Shown: positions 1-8,973, counted from the stretch's first letter. The stretch is 64,000 nucleotides of DNA from Streptomyces paradoxus (GCF_014202475.1 NZ_JACHGV010000012.1:62001-126000), one strand, 5' to 3'. The notes: generated from the letters alone by a model not told the origin. Numbers and translations are program-made.

Positions 1-245
1 TTGTCCACATCGATCCCGTGCTCGCGGAGCCGGTCCCTGATGTCGTCCGGGATCCTGAGCTTGCCGTCGTCGGAGGCGGTGGCGGACGCGGAGGCCTCAC
101 CGCCCGCCGCGGCGTCGCCCGACTCGCAGGCGGTGGCGGTCAGCGCGAGCGCCGAGGCGAGGGCCACGGCGGCCAGCACGGGGGAGTTCCTGCGGCCGGC
201 CCTCCCCCCTCGGACGGCATGGGACGACGGCCGTGTGGATCGCAT
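1..245 (-). CDS. Small secreted lipoprotein (partial, runs off left edge)
   Basis: The minus strand carries an open frame from ATG at 245 that runs off the left edge, so only the first 81 codons are visible. The N-terminus is Arg-rich, followed by a hydrophobic stretch (VLAAVALASALALTATAC) ending in Cys at about residue 40. This reads as a lipoprotein signal peptide, although -3 of the lipobox is Ala rather than Leu. A Ser/Ala/Asp-rich linker follows, then a charged segment (KLRIPDDIRDRLREHGIDV). A GGGGAG ribosome site precedes the start. It is divergent from the siderophore locus. The function is unknown; a link to iron uptake is only a guess from position. Confidence 0.6.
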   Translation of the reverse strand, partial: MRSTRPSSHAVRGGRAGRRNSPVLAAVALASALALTATACESGDAAAGGEASASATASDDGKLRIPDDIRDRLREHGIDVD

Positions 246-531
246 GATCTGACTCCCCCTGATACGGAACGAACGTGGACGAGCCGGCGCTTCGGCCCCG
301 ATTCCCGCTGTCGCGCGGGACGTTCGGGACGACCGCACGGTGTCCGGGAACGGCACCACACACTATGCGGTGGCTGTGGGAGTGACCCGACGGGTCCGCA
401 ACAGTTCCGTTACGGAAAGGATCTTGAGGCAACCCGTAACCAGGTGAGTGATCCGGGGTTGGTAGCGGAGGGGGGCCTGCTGTCTGTGCGCGGTCCTTTG
501 TGCCCGTGCCCAGTGGGAGGTCAGGGAAGTC

Positions 532-2046
532 GTGGCGGAAAGCACCCATGGGGGTTGTTCGTCAGAGGAGGCCGCTGTGGGGCGTACGCAGGTGAAACCC
601 CCTCCCGGCGAGGCCGTTGGCACCACCGCCCCCACTCCGCGCACCGGGCACGAGTCGATCCTGCGCCGCCAGGCCGCGCGTGAACCTGCCGCCCGGACCT
701 ACGCCCGAGCCCTGCCGATCGTTCCGGTGCGGGCCCGGGGACTGACCATCGAGGGTGCGGACGGCCGCCGTTACCTGGACTGCCTCTCCGGCGCCGGCAC
801 CCTCGCCCTCGGCCACAACCACCCGGTCGTCCTGGAGGCCGTCCGCAAGGCCCTCGACTCCGGCGCGCCCCTGAACGCCCTCGATCTGGCGACACCCGCG
901 AAGGACGCCTTCCTCACCGAGCTGTATCGCACCCTGCCGTCGGGCCTCGCCGAGCGGGCACGCGTGCGGTTCTGCGGACCGGCCGGGAGCGAAGCCGTCG
1001 GGACCGCCTATGCGCTGGTACGCGCGGCGACCGGCCGGAGCGGCCTCCTGGCGTTCACCGGCTCCGGCCTCGGGACTACTGGCAGAACCCTCGACGGAAC
1101 CTCCGCGGACACCCCGGACACGCGGGTCGCCCGTCTGCCCTACCCGCAGGACTACCGCTGTCCCTTCGGTGTCGGGGGCGAGCACGGCGCCGACCTCGCC
1201 GCCCGCTGGACCGAGTCCCTCCTCGACGACCCCGGGCCCCGGGTGCCGCTGCCCGCCGGGATGATCGTCGAGCCCGTGCAGAGTGAGGGCGGTGTGATCC
1301 CCGCACCGCACACCTGGCTGCGGCGCATGCGACAGCTCACCGCCGACCGGTCCATCCCGCTGATCGTCGACGAGATCCAGACCGGCGTGGGCCGTACCGG
1401 CGCTTTCTGGGCGGTGGAGCACAGCGGCGTGGCCCCCGACGTGATGGTGCTCTCCAAGGCCATCGGCGGCAGCCTGCCCCTGGCCGTCGTGGTCTATCGC
1501 GACGACCTCGACATCGGAGAAGCCGGCGCCCCCGTCGGCACCTTCCCCGGCAACCAGCTCGCCATGGCCGCCGGCACGGCGACCCTCGCCCACGTCCGCG
1601 AGCACGCCCTCGCCGACCGGGCGGCGACACTGGGGGAGCGCATGCTGGGTCAATTGCGGACTCTCGCCTCGGAGTTCGCGTGCGTGGGGGATGTGCGGGG
1701 GAGGGGGCTGATGATCGGGGTCGAGCTGGTGGACCCGGAAGCGGAGGGGGACGCCGGTCTTTCGGGCGCCCCTGTAGCTGCGGAAGGCGGTGTGGAGGCA
1801 TCGATGATGCCGCGCAGCGGACGCCACCCCCTGCCCGCCGCCCCCGAACTGGCCGCCGCGGTCCAGCAGGAGTGCCTGCGGCGCGGACTCATCGTCGGAC
1901 TCGGCGGCCGTCACGCCAGCGTCGTGCAACTGCTGCCGCCCCTGATCCTCACCGATGAACAAGCCTCCGCCGTACTGGACCGCCTGGCCGACGCGGTCCT
2001 GGCAGCGGCCCGATGCCGTGGGGGTGGCCCGGCAGCCGCACCCTGA
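532..2046 (+). CDS. PLP-dependent class III aminotransferase, diaminobutyrate type (siderophore locus)
   Basis: A fold-type I, class III aminotransferase of 504 residues, like the diaminobutyrate-2-oxoglutarate aminotransferases (RhbA/EctB group) found with NIS siderophore synthetases. It would supply or remodel a diamine for hydroxamate/citrate siderophore assembly. Visible motifs: IVDEIQTGVGRTG with Asp280 for the PLP pyridine nitrogen, SKAIGG with the Schiff-base Lys309, and a C-terminal RGRGLMIGVEL segment. The GTG start at 532 has GGGAGG upstream. It heads a locus with the IucA/IucC and IucB-like genes, about 290 bp before the next coding signal. No decarboxylase or monooxygenase is adjacent, so the final product cannot be deduced. 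Confidence 0.85.
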   Translation: MAESTHGGCSSEEAAVGRTQVKPPPGEAVGTTAPTPRTGHESILRRQAAREPAARTYARALPIVPVRARGLTIEGADGRRYLDCLSGAGTLALGHNHPVVLEAVRKALDSGAPLNALDLATPAKDAFLTELYRTLPSGLAERARVRFCGPAGSEAVGTAYALVRAATGRSGLLAFTGSGLGTTGRTLDGTSADTPDTRVARLPYPQDYRCPFGVGGEHGADLAARWTESLLDDPGPRVPLPAGMIVEPVQSEGGVIPAPHTWLRRMRQLTADRSIPLIVDEIQTGVGRTGAFWAVEHSGVAPDVMVLSKAIGGSLPLAVVVYRDDLDIGEAGAPVGTFPGNQLAMAAGTATLAHVREHALADRAATLGERMLGQLRTLASEFACVGDVRGRGLMIGVELVDPEAEGDAGLSGAPVAAEGGVEASMMPRSGRHPLPAAPELAAAVQQECLRRGLIVGLGGRHASVVQLLPPLILTDEQASAVLDRLADAVLAAARCRGGGPAAAP

Positions 2047-2339
2047 GCCGTGGTGAGCTGCTGTGGCACCGGAGTCCGCGCGGTGCCCTCCTGCGGGGTG
2101 TCTTCCCTCAGGCGCCTGCCCGCCCTGCGTCCGCCTGCCAGCCCCCTGCCCGCCGGCCTGCTGTACGCGAGCCGGCCGTTTGCCAGGGGTCTGTCTGCCA
2201 GTCGCTCAGCGCGTCATGGGCCCATGCGGCCGCAGCCCGCACGATCACAGCCCTCGTACCGCGCAGTACGCCGAGTGAAGCTCCTCGGCCCCCACAGTCC
2301 TCACCCGCATGATCCGGACCACCCCATGAGGTACCCGCC
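2047..2339. other. Intergenic gap between aminotransferase and synthetase
   Basis: About 290 bp with repeated CTGCC-type stretches and no convincing gene. The frames that stay open here have poor third-position bias and no family resemblance. No iron box was recognised. GAGG at 2328-2331 serves the GTG at 2340. Confidence 0.4.
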
Positions 2340-2742
2340 GTGAACACCACCCCCCACCCCGACGCACACACCCCGAACGCACACACCCCGACGCCTGGAC
2401 ACGACTCCGTCGGCGCCCGGCCATCGGGGATGTCACCGAACCAGCGGGTCCCTCATCAGCGGCCGATGGCGAAACCTGCCCAGGGGATGAGCGAGGGCCA
2501 CGGCCCTGACCCCCTGACGCATCCCGACCCGCACACCGTCGCCCAAGCCGCCGCCGTGGAGAACCTGCTCCGCTGCTGGGTACGCGAGACCAACCAATCC
2601 GCCCCGGCCGACGGCCTCCTGCGCATCCCCCTGCCCGCCAGCGGCACGGCCCTGTCCGCCCCGGTCCGCTACTGGTCCCCGACGGGCTGGCACCGCTTCG
2701 GCCCTCCTCGTCTGGCCGGCGCTCCCGACTGCGCCCCACCGG
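2340..2742 (+). pseudogene. N-terminal segment of IucA/IucC synthetase, out of frame with the rest
   Basis: A reading frame from GTG 2340 (GAGG eight bases upstream) has strong codon bias from about 2530 and encodes an NIS-synthetase-like N-terminus (AVENLLRCWVRE, then LRIPLPASGTALSAPVRYW and GWHRFGP). After about 2703 this frame loses third-position bias. The coding signal continues in another frame as LRPTGHALTIAVLLTREM, joining the main body annotated from 2780. The shift falls between about 2703 and 2740. It could be a real mutation, a sequencing error or, less likely, programmed frameshifting. The end given here is approximate. Confidence 0.6.
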
Positions 2743-2779
2743 CCACGCCCTCACGATCGCCGTCCTGCTCACCAGGGAG

Positions 2780-4342
2780 ATGTCCGCAGCCGCCTCCGGC
2801 GACGACCGCGTACACGACTCCTTCCCCACGACCGCCCCCAGCTCCGGCACCGCCGGCTTGAGCGGCAGCTCCGAGCTCGTCGCGGGCGTTGCCGACTCCC
2901 TCCGACGTGTCGCCGGCTTCATCGCCGCCCGCCGGGAACGGCCGGCCGACGGCCCCGACCTCTTCCTCTCCGCGGAGCAGGCACTCGTCCTCGGACACCC
3001 CCTGCACCCGACTCCGAAGAGCCGCGAGGGTCTCTCCGAGCTCCAAGCACCGCTGTACTCGCCCGAGTCGCGCGGCTCCTTCCCTCTGCACTGGATGGCT
3101 GTCGCTCCCTCCGTCCTCGCCACCGACTCCTCCTGGACCGAACGCGGCCGCCCCGTCGCGGCCCCCCGGCTCACCGCCCGCCTCGCCGGCCCCGCACCGG
3201 CGCTGCCTGACGGATACGCCCTGCTGCCCCTGCACCCCTGGCAGGCACACGAGATCCGGCACCGCCCGGAGACCGCTGCGCTGCTGGACGGCGGACTCCT
3301 CCGTGACCTCGGCACCAGCGGCCCTCACTGGCACCCCACCTCCTCCGTACGAACCGTCTACCGCACCCATGCCCCCGCGATGCTCAAGCTCTCCCTGGGC
3401 CTGCGCATCACCAACTCCCGCCGCGAGAACCTCCGCAAGGAACTCCATCGAGGCGTCGAGGTTCACCGCCTGCTCCGCAGCGGCCTCGCACAGCAGTGGC
3501 GGGCCGTGTACCCGGACTTCGACATCGTCCGGGACCCGGCCTGGCTCGCCGTCGACACACCCGACGGTGCCCCGGTGCCCGGACTGGATGTGGTGATCCG
3601 CCACAACCCGTTCGGCCCCTCGGACGATGTCTCCTGTGTCGCCGGCCTCGTCTCGCCGCGTCCGTACTCGTCGACCGCGCCGGAGGACCCGCCAGGGCAC
3701 CCGGCCGAGCACGACCCGGCTCTGCGGTCCCGGCTGGCCGAGGTAGTCACGCGTCTTGCCCGGCGCACCGGCCGTCCCCGCGGAGCCGTCGCCGCCGAGT
3801 GGTTCCTGCGTTACCTCGCGCATGTGGTGCGCCCAGTCCTCTGGCTGGACGGCGAGGCCGGTATCGCCCTGGAGGCACACCAGCAGAACACCCTGCTTCT
3901 GCTGGACGCAGACGGCTGGCCCACGGGAGGCCGCTACCGTGACAACCAGGGCTACTACTTCCGCGAGTCCCGGCGCGCGGAGCTCGACACCCGGCTGCCC
4001 GGGATCGGAGAGCGGAGCGACACGTTCGTAGGCGACGAGGTCACCGACGAGCGACTCGTGTACTACCTCGCGGTCAACAACGTGTTCGGCCTCATCGGCG
4101 CGTTCGGCTCCCAGGGCCTGGCCGACGAGCGGCTGCTGCTCGCCGCCTTCCGCCGCTTCCTCGGACACGCGGCCTCGGGACCGGCCCGACTGCGCACCTC
4201 GCTGCCCGCCCGGCTGCTCGACTCACCCGTCCTGCGCTGCAAAGCGAACCTGCTGACCCGGCTGCACGGTCTCGACGAACTCGTCGGGCCGGTAGACAGC
4301 CAGTCCGTCTACGTCACCATCGCCAACCCCCTGCACTGCTGA
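2780..4342 (+). CDS. IucA/IucC-family NIS siderophore synthetase (main body; frame broken upstream)
   Basis: An NRPS-independent siderophore synthetase that condenses a carboxylate (citrate or similar) with an amine or hydroxamate using ATP. Visible family motifs: GHPLHPTPK near residue 75, HWHPTSSVRTV around 180-190, the ATP-site stretch LGLRITNSRRENLRKEL, and the C-terminal EAHQQNTLLLL plus the FhuF-like tail RDNQGYYF. From this ATG the protein has 520 residues, shorter than usual (about 580-620), because the N-terminal ~110 residues lie in a different frame upstream. Coding signal in this frame extends back to about 2735, so ATG 2780 is a convenience start rather than a true one. If the frameshift is genuine the protein probably lacks part of its N-terminal domain. 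Confidence 0.8.
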   Translation: MSAAASGDDRVHDSFPTTAPSSGTAGLSGSSELVAGVADSLRRVAGFIAARRERPADGPDLFLSAEQALVLGHPLHPTPKSREGLSELQAPLYSPESRGSFPLHWMAVAPSVLATDSSWTERGRPVAAPRLTARLAGPAPALPDGYALLPLHPWQAHEIRHRPETAALLDGGLLRDLGTSGPHWHPTSSVRTVYRTHAPAMLKLSLGLRITNSRRENLRKELHRGVEVHRLLRSGLAQQWRAVYPDFDIVRDPAWLAVDTPDGAPVPGLDVVIRHNPFGPSDDVSCVAGLVSPRPYSSTAPEDPPGHPAEHDPALRSRLAEVVTRLARRTGRPRGAVAAEWFLRYLAHVVRPVLWLDGEAGIALEAHQQNTLLLLDADGWPTGGRYRDNQGYYFRESRRAELDTRLPGIGERSDTFVGDEVTDERLVYYLAVNNVFGLIGAFGSQGLADERLLLAAFRRFLGHAASGPARLRTSLPARLLDSPVLRCKANLLTRLHGLDELVGPVDSQSVYVTIANPLHC

Positions 4343-4476
4343 CCACCGCCATCGACGCCGACCAGGACTGACCTTCTTTCTCTCATCCCTGAGGACATGC
4401 CCCACCCCCTTCCGAGAGGAGCGTTTGGTGCCTTCCTCCGACCCGATCTCGGCGACCGGTATCACCGGTCCCCGTC

Positions 4477-5355
4477 ATGTCCGATGCGGGCTCCGGTACC
4501 CGGTCCCGTGCCGTCTCCGGTGCCGGCATCGGATCGGGATCGGCTCCCGGCGCGGTGTCCGGTGAGCATCCGCCCCGGGCGGGCGGGCACAGCGATGACA
4601 CCACGGACCTGCGGCTCCCGGACGAACTCGTCGCGGTTGACCCGGTTACGGCGGTTGAGGCAGGCGACGGTTTGCGAGGAGTCCGCAGGCGAGACCAGGT
4701 CGCGGCGCAACCTTCCGTCCCCGTCGCCACGCCGGGCGCCGCGCCCCGATCCTCTGCCGCCCCCTGCCACGATGATCTCCCCGACGACCTCCTCGACCGC
4801 GTCGCCGAATGGGGCCCGGCAGATACGCCCTCAGGGGTGTTCCACCTCGTCCCCGCGCGGATCGAGCGAGATCTTCCGCTCATCAGCCGTTGGATGAACG
4901 ACCCCGCAGCCGCGGCGTTCTGGGAGCTGTCAGGAGCGCAGGAGGTGACCGAGGACCACCTGCGGACCCAGCTCGCCGGCGACGGGCGCAGCGTTCCGTG
5001 CGTCGGCGTACTGGACGGAACACCGATGAGCTACTGGGAGATCTACCGCGCGGATCTCGACCCGCTGGCCCGCCATTACCCGGCCAGGCCCCACGACACG
5101 GGGATCCATCTCCTCATCGGTGCGGTAGCAGACCGGAGACGTGGCCTCGGCGGTCTGCTGCTCCGGGCCGTGGCCGATCTCGTTCTTACCGAGCGACCCT
5201 CCTGCGCACGCGTCATCGCGGAACCCGACATTCGCAACACCCCCTCCATCGCCGCTTTCCTGACCGCCGGCTTCCGGTTCTCCGCAGAGGTCGACCTGCC
5301 CGAGAAGCGGGCCGCCCTCATGGTCCGAGACCGGTCCCTCCGGCTCCGTATGTAG
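4477..5355 (+). CDS. GNAT N-acyltransferase, IucB/RhbD-like (siderophore locus)
   Basis: Residues about 122-292 form a GNAT domain resembling the IucB/AlcB group that acylates N6-hydroxylysine or a related hydroxyamine: FHLVPARIERDLPLISRWMND, SYWEIYRAD, then GIHLLIGAVADRRRGLGG, the acetyl-CoA loop, and NTPSIAAFLTAGF. The first ~120 residues are Ser/Gly/Ala-rich and lack homology, and ATG 4477 has no ribosome site, so the true start may be further in (in-frame GTG at 4837). It completes a three-gene synthetase locus with the aminotransferase and IucA/IucC gene, all on the same strand. Confidence 0.75.
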   Translation: MSDAGSGTRSRAVSGAGIGSGSAPGAVSGEHPPRAGGHSDDTTDLRLPDELVAVDPVTAVEAGDGLRGVRRRDQVAAQPSVPVATPGAAPRSSAAPCHDDLPDDLLDRVAEWGPADTPSGVFHLVPARIERDLPLISRWMNDPAAAAFWELSGAQEVTEDHLRTQLAGDGRSVPCVGVLDGTPMSYWEIYRADLDPLARHYPARPHDTGIHLLIGAVADRRRGLGGLLLRAVADLVLTERPSCARVIAEPDIRNTPSIAAFLTAGFRFSAEVDLPEKRAALMVRDRSLRLRM

Positions 5356-5554
5356 CGCTGTGTCATCGCACCATCACTCATTGAACGCGGCCCGCGCCAT
5401 GCCAGTTCCCGTCTGCCGCGCAAATCTTCGAGAACCTTTGCCACGACCCCGCCCCGCATCCGGCCACCCACCTACCCCCTCATCCCCAGGAGTCCACGGT
5501 CTTGATCCCGTCCCCCGCCCACGCCTTGATCACCCGTTTGTCAGTGCAGGGTCG

Positions 5555-5560
5555 TAGGGT
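5555..5560 (+). promoter_or_regulatory. -10 element TAGGGT upstream of the DinG-type helicase gene
   Basis: TAGGGT, nine bases before ATG 5570, fits a streptomycete -10 and would place transcription start at or next to the start codon. No good -35 was seen, and no recognisable LexA box in 5356-5569. Confidence 0.35.
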
Positions 5561-5569
5561 GGTCGCGCT

Positions 5570-7537
5570 ATGACGAAGCCCTCACTCCCCGAACTCCTGC
5601 ATGCTGCCGTCACTGCCGTCGGCGGTACGGAGCGCCCCGGTCAGGTGGCCATGGCCGAAGCCGTCGCGGAAGCGATCGACGACGGCTCCCACCTGCTGGT
5701 CCAGGCCGGCACCGGTACCGGCAAGTCGCTGGGTTATCTGGTGCCCGCGCTGGCGCACGGGGAGCGGGTCGTCGTCGCGACCGCCACCCTGGCCCTGCAG
5801 CGTCAGCTGGTGGAGCGCGACCTGCCGAGAACGGTCGAGTCGCTGCATCCCCTGCTGCGCCGCCGTCCGGAATTCGCGATGCTCAAGGGCCGGTCGAACT
5901 ACCTCTGCCTGCACCGGCTGCATGAAGGGGTCCCTCAGGACGAGGAGGAGGGTCTCTTCGACCAGTTCGAAGCCGCCGCGCCCACCAGCAAGCTGGGCCA
6001 GGACCTGCTGCGGGTGCGCGACTGGGCCGACGAGACCGAGACCGGCGACCGTGACGACCTCACGCCCGGCATCTCGGACCGGGCCTGGGCGCAGGTGTCG
6101 GTGTCGTCCAGGGAGTGCCTGGGCGCCTCGAAGTGCGCGTACGGCGCCGAGTGCTTCGCCGAGATGGCCCGCGAGCGTGCCAAGCTCGCCGAGGTCGTCG
6201 TCACCAACCACGCGCTGCTCGCGATCGACGCCATCGAAGGCGCCCCGGTCCTCCCGCAGCACGAGGTGCTGATCGTCGACGAGGCTCACGAGCTGGTCTC
6301 CCGGGTCACCGGAGTCGCCACCGGCGAGCTCACCCCCGGCCAGGTCAACCGAGCGGTGCGCCGTGCCGCGAAACTCGTCAACGAGAAGGCCGCCGACCAG
6401 CTGCAGACCGCCGCCGAGGGTTTCGAGCGGCTGATGGAGCTGGCGCTCCCGGGCCGTCTGGAGGAGATTCCCGAGGACCTCGGCTACGCCCTCATGGCGC
6501 TGCGCGACGCGTGCCGCACGGTCATCTCCGGAATCGGCGCGACCCGCGACAAGTCCGTCCAGGACGAGGACGCCGTCCGCAAGCAGGCCCTCGCCTCCGT
6601 GGAGAACGTGCACGACGTGGCGGAGCGCATCACGAACGGCTCCGAGTGGGACGTGGTCTGGTACGAGCGCCACGACCGTTTCGGTGCCTCCCTGCGCGTC
6701 GCCCCCATGTCCGTCTCCGGACTGCTGCGGGAGAAGCTCTTCGCGGATCGCTCCGTGATCCTGACGTCGGCGACGCTGAAGCTGGGCGGCGACTTCAACG
6801 GCGTGGGCGCCTCCCTGGGCCTCGCCCCCGAGGGCACCGAGGGCGACGACGTTCCGCAGTGGAAGGGCATCGACGTCGGCTCGCCCTTCGACTACCGCAA
6901 GCAGGGCATCCTGTACGTCGCCAAGCACCTGGCCCGTCCTGCGCGGGACGGCGATCGCGCGGACATGCTCGACGAGCTCACGGAGCTGATCCAGGCGGCA
7001 GGCGGCCGCACCCTGGGCCTGTTCTCCTCGATGCGGGGCGCCCAGCTGGCTGCCGAGGAGCTGCGTTCCAGGATCCCCGAGTTTCCGATCCTCCTGCAGG
7101 GTGAGGAGACACTCGGGGAGCTGATCAAGAACTTCGCGGCCGACCCCAAGACCTGCCTCTTCGGCACGCTGTCGCTCTGGCAGGGCGTGGATGTTCCGGG
7201 GCCCAGCTGCCAGCTGGTCGTCATGGACAAGATTCCGTTCCCGCGCCCTGACGACCCTTTGATGAGTGCCCGCCAGAAGGCCGTGGAGGACGCGGGCGGT
7301 AACGGCTTCATGGCGGTCGCCGCCACCCATGCGGCACTCCTCATGGCCCAGGGCGCCGGCCGTCTCGTGCGGGCTTCTGGTGACCGCGGGGTGGTCGCCG
7401 TCCTGGACCAGCGTCTGGCGACGGCACGGTACGGGAGTTACCTGAAGGCGTCACTGCCCGATTTCTGGTTCACGACGGACCGTAACCAGGTTCGGAAGTC
7501 GCTGGCGGCGATCGACGCGGCTGCCCAGCAGACCTAA
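5570..7537 (+). CDS. dinG: DinG/XPD-type ATP-dependent DNA helicase with Fe-S cluster
   Basis: A superfamily 2 helicase of 655 residues of the DinG/YoaA/XPD group, which unwinds 5'-3' on single-stranded DNA and resolves damaged or structured DNA. Walker A is QAGTGTGKS (Lys52), the Walker B box is DEAH at 237-240, and later helicase motifs include SATLKLGGDF and a C-terminal QGAGRLVRASGDRGVVAVLDQR. Four cysteines at 113, 183, 189 and 195 are positioned as the 4Fe-4S ligands of this family. The ATG start is supported by a -10 element close upstream. It is convergent with lexA and separated by a strong hairpin. SOS control is plausible from its neighbour but no operator was found. Confidence 0.9.
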   Translation: MTKPSLPELLHAAVTAVGGTERPGQVAMAEAVAEAIDDGSHLLVQAGTGTGKSLGYLVPALAHGERVVVATATLALQRQLVERDLPRTVESLHPLLRRRPEFAMLKGRSNYLCLHRLHEGVPQDEEEGLFDQFEAAAPTSKLGQDLLRVRDWADETETGDRDDLTPGISDRAWAQVSVSSRECLGASKCAYGAECFAEMARERAKLAEVVVTNHALLAIDAIEGAPVLPQHEVLIVDEAHELVSRVTGVATGELTPGQVNRAVRRAAKLVNEKAADQLQTAAEGFERLMELALPGRLEEIPEDLGYALMALRDACRTVISGIGATRDKSVQDEDAVRKQALASVENVHDVAERITNGSEWDVVWYERHDRFGASLRVAPMSVSGLLREKLFADRSVILTSATLKLGGDFNGVGASLGLAPEGTEGDDVPQWKGIDVGSPFDYRKQGILYVAKHLARPARDGDRADMLDELTELIQAAGGRTLGLFSSMRGAQLAAEELRSRIPEFPILLQGEETLGELIKNFAADPKTCLFGTLSLWQGVDVPGPSCQLVVMDKIPFPRPDDPLMSARQKAVEDAGGNGFMAVAATHAALLMAQGAGRLVRASGDRGVVAVLDQRLATARYGSYLKASLPDFWFTTDRNQVRKSLAAIDAAAQQT

Positions 7538-7538
7538 G

Positions 7539-7589
7539 ACGCGTGAGTTGTGGGGGTGGACCGACGGTCCACCCGCACAACTCACGCGT
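7539..7589. terminator. Strong bidirectional hairpin after the helicase gene
   Basis: Two 24-base arms (7539-7562 and 7566-7589) pair with one mismatch around a 3-base loop, starting two bases after the stop codon. The arms begin ACGCGTGAGTTGTG. There is no T-tract, as is common in Streptomyces. It separates convergent dinG and lexA. Confidence 0.85.
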
Positions 7590-7617
7590 GTCCCGACAAC
7601 CGGTCTTGGACAGCGCA

Positions 7618-7651
7618 GGGCCCCGGAACCGGCGCAGAGGTCCCGGGGCCC
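7618..7651 (-). terminator. Hairpin downstream of lexA
   Basis: GGGCCCCGGA (7618-7627) pairs with TCCCGGGGCCC (7641-7651) with one bulged base, about 47 bases after the lexA stop on the minus strand. Confidence 0.6.
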
Positions 7652-7697
7652 GGTCAGAGGGCGGGCCTGCTGGGCCCACCCGACGCGGTGCGCTGTG

Positions 7698-8477
7698 TCA
7701 GACGCGCCGCAGTACGGCCACCACCTTGCCGAGGATGGTCGCGTCGTCGCCAGGGATCGGCTCGTAGGCCGCGTTGTGCGGCAGGAGCCAGACATGGCCG
7801 TCCTCGCGCTTGAAGCGCTTGACGGTGGCTTCGCCGTCGAGCATCGCGGCGACGATGTCGCCGTTCTCCGCGACCGGCTGACGGCGCACCGTGACCCAGT
7901 CGCCGTCGCAGATCGCGGCCTCGATCATCGAGTCACCCACGACCTTCAGGACGAACAGCTCACCGTCGCCGACGAGCTGGCGGGGGAGGGGGAAGACGTC
8001 CTCGACGGACTCCTCGGCCAGGATCGGGCCACCTGCGGCGATCCGGCCGACCAGCGGGACGTACGACGCGGCCGGCTTGCCCGCTGTGTCCGTGGGCTGG
8101 ACCGAGGCGGCCTGGTCGGAACCGCGCACCTCGTAGGCGCGCGGGCGGTGCGGGTCACGGCGCAGGAAGCCCTTGCGTTCCAGGGCCATCAGCTGGTGTG
8201 CCACGGAGGAGGTGCTGGAGAGGCCGACGGCCTGACCGATCTCGCGCATCGACGGCGGGTAGCCCCGTCGCTGCACGGAGTCCCTGATGACCTCGATCAC
8301 GCGGCGCTGGCGGTCGGTGAGTCCGGAGCTGTCCGCCCGGATGCCCGGAGGTCGGCCCGGCAGGGAGCGCTTGTGCCCCTCAGGGTTCGTGGCTTCGTTC
8401 ATCGCATGCACCGGCTCCAGTCGGCCCTGGGAGCGGTCCTGGGCAGCGATGGCGGCACTGTCTGCGGTGGTGGTCAC
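7698..8477 (-). CDS. lexA: LexA SOS repressor
   Basis: LexA of 259 residues: an N-terminal winged helix ([35 protein letters not shown]) and a C-terminal S24 self-cleavage domain. The cleavage site is Ala148-Gly149 (IAAGG), the nucleophile Ser183 (GDSM) and the general base Lys220. The spacings 148-183-220 equal those of E. coli LexA (84-119-156). The GTG start at 8477 has GAGAGGGG just upstream. A longer frame continues upstream, but the ribosome site and family length favour this start. It is autoregulated in all characterised relatives, and a near-consensus operator lies at 8538-8551. It probably represses DNA repair genes and is inactivated by RecA filaments. Confidence 0.97.
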   Translation of the reverse strand: MTTTADSAAIAAQDRSQGRLEPVHAMNEATNPEGHKRSLPGRPPGIRADSSGLTDRQRRVIEVIRDSVQRRGYPPSMREIGQAVGLSSTSSVAHQLMALERKGFLRRDPHRPRAYEVRGSDQAASVQPTDTAGKPAASYVPLVGRIAAGGPILAEESVEDVFPLPRQLVGDGELFVLKVVGDSMIEAAICDGDWVTVRRQPVAENGDIVAAMLDGEATVKRFKREDGHVWLLPHNAAYEPIPGDDATILGKVVAVLRRV

Positions 8478-8537
8478 GTCGGCCCCTCTCGATGGTCTCC
8501 CTGCAGGACAACGGTAGTTGCTTTCGAAAGGTTGCGC

Positions 8538-8551
8538 CAAACACACGTTCG
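8538..8551 (-). promoter_or_regulatory. LexA operator (SOS box) of lexA
   Basis: Read on the minus strand: CGAACGTGTGTTTG. It matches the Gram-positive SOS box CGAAC-N4-GTTCG at all but one base and is flanked by T on the left (TCGAAC). It sits about 61 bases before the lexA start. Confidence 0.8.
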
Positions 8552-8942
8552 AGTGAAAAATCGCGAATCGCCGGACGCGATCATGTGACCGGGTGTATTA
8601 GCGGCCGTGCCACCTGGCGGGCAAAAGGGCCCATTGCTGTACTCTTCACCGCCGGGGTGATCACTCGTGGACTGGTGCCCCAGTCTGCCATCCGGCATTC
8701 CCCTGCCCCGGGACCAGCCCTCATCTGTGCGGGAGTCCCACGTCCCCTCCTCGCGGCGCCCACGGTATCTCCGCATGTGCCGTGGCGATACGGCTGTGCG
8801 GGAACGGATGCGGCCGCGTCCCGGACGGAGCCGTCGGTGGCGGTCCTCCGGAGGTGCGCGGGGTGGTGCGGCTCGGGCCGCCGCAGGTCACCTGCACCTA
8901 TGCGCGCGACACGCGGGAAACGGCCTGGATGTATGAGCCAAT
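8552..8942. other. Gene-free part of the lexA-nrdR intergenic region
   Basis: About 390 bp with no convincing coding sequence; frames open here are arginine-rich and lack codon bias. An AT-richer patch near 8610-8660 may hold promoters. No cobalamin riboswitch signature was recognised, although nrdJ is a B12-dependent reductase. Confidence 0.4.
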
Positions 8943-8958
8943 CCCCACATCTAGTGGT
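8943..8958 (+). promoter_or_regulatory. NrdR box 1
   Basis: CCCCACATCTAGTGGT, a near-palindromic 16-base element (CCAC/GTGG arms) of the kind bound by NrdR. It lies within a larger CCAATCC...GGATTG symmetry upstream of nrdR. Confidence 0.75.
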
Positions 8959-8973
8959 TGGATTGCGGCAGCA

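Noticed and set aside
1-9. TTGTCCACA, a streptomycete-type DnaA box, at the window edge
   Set aside because: It lies in the lipoprotein coding sequence, has no companion boxes, and the window shows no origin features.
2050-2343. A possible small gene between the aminotransferase and synthetase genes
   Set aside because: No ribosome site, no third-position bias and no recognisable family.
8600-8700. A cobalamin riboswitch ahead of nrdR-nrdJ
   Set aside because: No B12-box signature found; the NrdR boxes explain regulation better.
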